Source of the DNA: Peptoniphilaceae bacterium
GTDB taxonomy: Bacteria; Bacillota; Clostridia; Tissierellales; Peptoniphilaceae
DNA: 46,620 nucleotides
NCBI GenBank assembly: GCA_029983595.1
Contig: JASBZD010000002.1
Location: forward strand, 1 to 46,620
Direction of reading: 5' to 3'
In this document: positions 44,025-46,620 of the stretch, piece by piece
Layout: each line of letters opens with the position of its first letter
Numbering within the stretch: position 1 is the first letter of the stretch
The notes under the pieces: model-generated
Seen by the model: only the letters and a program-made list of their open reading frames with translations
Databases searched by the model: none
What the model was told of the DNA's origin: nothing
Translations under genes and position numbers: made by a program

Positions 44025-44990
44025 TTATTTTACAAACTTTTTAAAGTCGCTATATCCTCTATCGTCCATCTCATCATATGGGATAAATTCTAGCGAAGCA
44101 CCATTTATACAATATCTTAGGCTTCCTTTATCTTCTGGACCATCTTCAAACACATGCCCTAGATGAGAGTTACTATTTTTAGTTCTAACTTCTATACGCT
44201 CCATATTATGGCTAAAATCTTCTTTATAATCTATTACCTGAGTGTTTATAGGTTTAGAAAAACTTGGCCATCCACAACCAGACATAAATTTATCTGTAGA
44301 TGCAAAAAGCGGTTCCCCACTAGTTATATCTACATAAATACCTTTTTCGTAAAAATCATCATATTCACTGGTGTAAGGTCTCTCAGTTGCTGAATTTTGA
44401 GTCACTTCATATGTCAGTTCGCCTAAATCTTTTATCTCTTCATCAGATTTTTTAGAATAATTTCCATAAAGTGGTTTTGTCGCAAGATCTAGATTTATAT
44501 GACAATATCCTAATGGATTTTTTTCTAGATAATCTTGGTGATAGTCTTCAGCATCTATAAAGTGATTTAATTTTTCAACTTCTACCACTATTTCTTTATC
44601 ATATTTATCTTTAATTTCTTCTATATAGTTAGAAGCAATTTCTAAATCCTCTTCATCTTCAGAATATATCCCAGTTCTATATTGACGCCCAATATCGTTG
44701 CCTTGTTTATTAAGGCTAGTAGGGTCAATTATTCTAAAGAAATGATCTAAAATCTCATCAAGTGAAATTTTATTAGAATCATAAATTAGTTTTAAAGTTT
44801 CAGCATGGTCAGACTCTTTTAGCCCTTCATAAGTCGCAGTTTCAGATTTTCCATTGGCATATCCTACTTCTGTATCTAATATTCCAGAAATCTGTCTAAA
44901 ATATCCTTCTACTCCCCAGAAACAACCACCAGCTAGATATATTGTTTTATAATTTTTGCTTCCATAATTTTCTATATTAACTTCTTTCAT
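44025..44990 (-). CDS. msrAB: Cytosolic methionine sulfoxide reductase MsrAB
   Basis: A 321-residue MsrA-MsrB fusion with no signal peptide, so it repairs methionine sulfoxide in cytosolic proteins or free methionine sulfoxide taken up by the cell. The MsrA motif AGGCFWGVEGYF lies at about 20-31, with MsrB motifs SGCGWPSFSKPI and RYCINGASLEF. AGGAAAGAGAAGAG precedes the ATG. It follows the amino-acid ABC transporter ATPase by 65 bp with no clear terminator between, so the transporter and this enzyme may share a transcript. That would suit uptake of methionine, its sulfoxide or cystine. Confidence 0.94.
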   Translation of the reverse strand: MKEVNIENYGSKNYKTIYLAGGCFWGVEGYFRQISGILDTEVGYANGKSETATYEGLKESDHAETLKLIYDSNKISLDEILDHFFRIIDPTSLNKQGNDIGRQYRTGIYSEDEEDLEIASNYIEEIKDKYDKEIVVEVEKLNHFIDAEDYHQDYLEKNPLGYCHINLDLATKPLYGNYSKKSDEEIKDLGELTYEVTQNSATERPYTSEYDDFYEKGIYVDITSGEPLFASTDKFMSGCGWPSFSKPINTQVIDYKEDFSHNMERIEVRTKNSNSHLGHVFEDGPEDKGSLRYCINGASLEFIPYDEMDDRGYSDFKKFVK

Positions 44991-45055
44991 CTTTATCTCT
45001 TCTCTTTCCTTTTTAGTACTCTAATAAGCTTATACCCAAAAAGTTTATTAAATCT

Positions 45056-45778
45056 CTATAATACCTTTGAAAGAAAAGAGTTAGTTCTCTCATTTTTAGT
45101 TTCTTTAAAAATATGCTCTGGAGAGCCAATATCCTCAATATATCCGCTATCCATAAATACAATCTTATCAGATACTTCTCTTGCAAAACCCATCTCATGT
45201 GTTACGACTACCATCGTCATTCCCTCATTAGCTAGATCTTTCATTACATCTAATACATCTCCTACCATCTCTGGATCTAGCGCAGATGTAGCTTCATCAA
45301 ATAGCATTATTTCAGGTTTCATAGCTAATGCACGAGCTATAGCGACACGTTGTTGTTGTCCTCCGGAAAGAGAGTTTGGGTAGGCGTCCTTTTTATCTAA
45401 TAGCCCCATTTTTTTTAATAACTCTTCTCCAGTTTTAATAGCTTCAGATTTACTTATTTTTAGTACTTCAGTCGGTGCTAAAGTCAGATTTTCCATTACA
45501 GTCATATGTGGGAAGAGATTAAAACTTTGAAATACCATTCCCATTTTTTGACGCACTTTATCAATATCTATATCACCACCTGTTATTTCATGACCTTCAA
45601 GATAAATATTTCCAGAATCAGGAGTCTCTAAAAGGTTTAAGCATCTTAGAAGCGTAGACTTTCCAGATCCAGATGGACCGATTATAGTCATTACTTCTCC
45701 CTTATTTACATCTAGGTCTATGCCTTTTAAAACTTCTTTATTGCCATAGCTTTTTTTAAGATTTTTTACTTTAATCAC
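45056..45778 (-). CDS. Polar amino-acid ABC transporter ATP-binding protein
   Basis: A 240-residue ATPase of the GlnQ/HisP/TcyC group. It has Walker A GPSGSGKST, Q-loop VFQSFNLFPHM, signature LSGGQQQRV, Walker B IMLFDEATSALD and switch histidine VVTHEMG. The start is GTG at 45778, overlapping the end of the permease gene by 8 bp, so the pair is translationally coupled. The substrate is not readable from the ATPase. The msrAB gene downstream hints at sulfur amino acids. Confidence 0.94.
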   Translation of the reverse strand: MIKVKNLKKSYGNKEVLKGIDLDVNKGEVMTIIGPSGSGKSTLLRCLNLLETPDSGNIYLEGHEITGGDIDIDKVRQKMGMVFQSFNLFPHMTVMENLTLAPTEVLKISKSEAIKTGEELLKKMGLLDKKDAYPNSLSGGQQQRVAIARALAMKPEIMLFDEATSALDPEMVGDVLDVMKDLANEGMTMVVVTHEMGFAREVSDKIVFMDSGYIEDIGSPEHIFKETKNERTNSFLSKVL

Positions 45779-46574
45779 TTTCTTTCATTCTCCTTTCGAA
45801 GACTCTTAAAATTAATGATAGCGTAAATGTTATAACAAAATACATAATAGCAGAAATTATTAAAGCCTCCATAGGTCTAAAACTATTTCCCTTTACAATA
45901 TTTGTGTTATACATTAAATCTGCAGTACCAATTACAGAAACTACTGACGTCTCCTTTATAATAGTAATAAACTCATTTCCGAGTGCTGGCAAAATATTTT
46001 TTACAGCTTGTGGAAATACTATTTTTCTCATAGTAAGGCTTTGAGATAATCCTAGAGAACGACCAGCTTCTATCTGGCCTTTAGATATAGATTCAATTCC
46101 TGAACGAATTATTTCAGATACATATGCCCCACTATTTATCGTCACAGCGATAAGTCCTAAAATAAAAGCTGCTGTGGAGATAGGTATGCCATTAGCTCTA
46201 AAATCAAATAATAAATTCCCACCGATAAAAGCTATAAATACCTGAACCATCATTGGAGTACCACGAATAATTTCAACGAAAGCCTTAGCTATCGCATTAG
46301 ATACCTTAGACGAGTTTGTTCTTAATAGATAAATTAAAACACCTAAAATCGTACCAATTGCTACCGATAAAAACGAAAGTAATATAGTAGTCTTAAACCC
46401 ACTTAAAAAATAGTTAGAATATCTAGAAAATACTAAAGCTACATTTTTAAAAAAGCTAGATAAACTATTCCATTGTGTGATTAAAATTAATGCAATAAGA
46501 GCTAGAATTATAGCATTTATAATTATTGCACTATAATTTTTCTTTTGTTTCTTTTTAAAAATATTATTTTCCAT
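45771..46574 (-). CDS. Polar amino-acid ABC transporter permease
   Basis: A 267-residue HisM/GlnP-type permease with about five to six membrane segments. FVEIIRGTPMMVQVF and the EAA loop EAGRSLGLSQSLTMRKIVFPQ-like region are diagnostic of the polar amino-acid uptake family. GGGAGA lies 13 bases before the ATG, a long spacing. The solute-binding protein is probably encoded just beyond the right edge: a frame ending LVEME and a stop at 46602 enters the window there. The ATPase gene follows with an 8-bp overlap. Confidence 0.92.
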   Translation of the reverse strand: MENNIFKKKQKKNYSAIIINAIILALIALILITQWNSLSSFFKNVALVFSRYSNYFLSGFKTTILLSFLSVAIGTILGVLIYLLRTNSSKVSNAIAKAFVEIIRGTPMMVQVFIAFIGGNLLFDFRANGIPISTAAFILGLIAVTINSGAYVSEIIRSGIESISKGQIEAGRSLGLSQSLTMRKIVFPQAVKNILPALGNEFITIIKETSVVSVIGTADLMYNTNIVKGNSFRPMEALIISAIMYFVITFTLSLILRVFERRMKESD

Positions 46575-46620
46575 TATTTATAAAATTTTCTCCCAAAAAT
46601 CTTATTCCATTTCCACTAGA

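Noticed and set aside
45013..45198. Minus-strand 61-codon frame overlapping the ABC ATPase end
   Set aside because: Lies in another frame of the ATPase gene with no ribosome binding site or similarity.

Overview
The window is AT-rich (roughly 30% G+C by eye), with strong AGGAGG-type ribosome binding sites, heavy use of AGA and ATA codons, and compact operons ending in hairpin plus T-run terminators. Gene content includes a CBS-type manganese pyrophosphatase, S-layer homology domains, a 3D/G5 cell-wall protein, a DUF2089/DUF4097 module, an FMN riboswitch before ribU and an rnr-smpB pair. This points to a low-GC Bacillota, most likely an anaerobic clostridial or Tissierellia-type bacterium (Peptoniphilaceae-like). 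The genus-level guess is weak. No rRNA, tRNA, CRISPR array, insertion sequence or phage gene was seen.

The dominant feature is a direct tandem duplication. About 317-15864 is repeated at 15862-31409 with a constant offset of 15,545 bp, and every protein and intergenic stretch I compared is identical. The unit begins inside ribU and ends at the start of smpB. The ancestral order on the minus strand was rnr-smpB-ansA-ppaC / CAP protein / (plus-strand DUF2089-SHOCT-DUF4097 trio) / gshA-ATP-grasp-CDF / response regulator-histidine kinase / murJ / FMN riboswitch-ribU. At the novel junction (15862-15864) the first 125 codons of a second ribU are joined in frame to smpB. This predicts a RibU'-SmpB membrane chimera and puts second copies of smpB, ansA and ppaC behind an FMN riboswitch. 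The intact ribU lies at the left edge, and intact rnr-smpB lies just right of the second copy. Recent duplication and assembly artefact are both possible from sequence alone.

Inside the unit are thiol synthesis (GCS2-type glutamate-cysteine ligase overlapping a glutathionylspermidine-synthase-like ATP-grasp protein that carries a C-terminal YnzC/DUF896 domain), a Mn-type CDF exporter, an OmpR-family two-component system with a very large sensor kinase, the MurJ lipid II flippase, and a small regulatory/envelope trio whose three members all carry the same short helical hairpin.

Right of the duplication (31411-46620) are RNase R, a secreted DUF348-G5-3D cell-wall protein, and a 410-bp regulatory intergenic region rich in TGTAAC-like half-sites. 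Then come an SLH-transglutaminase surface protein, a LacI-family regulator broken by one missing A in a homopolymer, a cytoplasmic alpha-amylase, a CNNM/CorC transporter, malic enzyme, a thiamine-binding MTH1187-family protein, a small lipoprotein, and a zinc-ribbon protein. The end holds two MsrAB methionine sulfoxide reductases (one lipoprotein, one cytosolic) beside a polar amino-acid ABC transporter. Low-molecular-weight thiol synthesis, Mn handling and two MsrAB enzymes together suggest an organism that meets oxidative stress.
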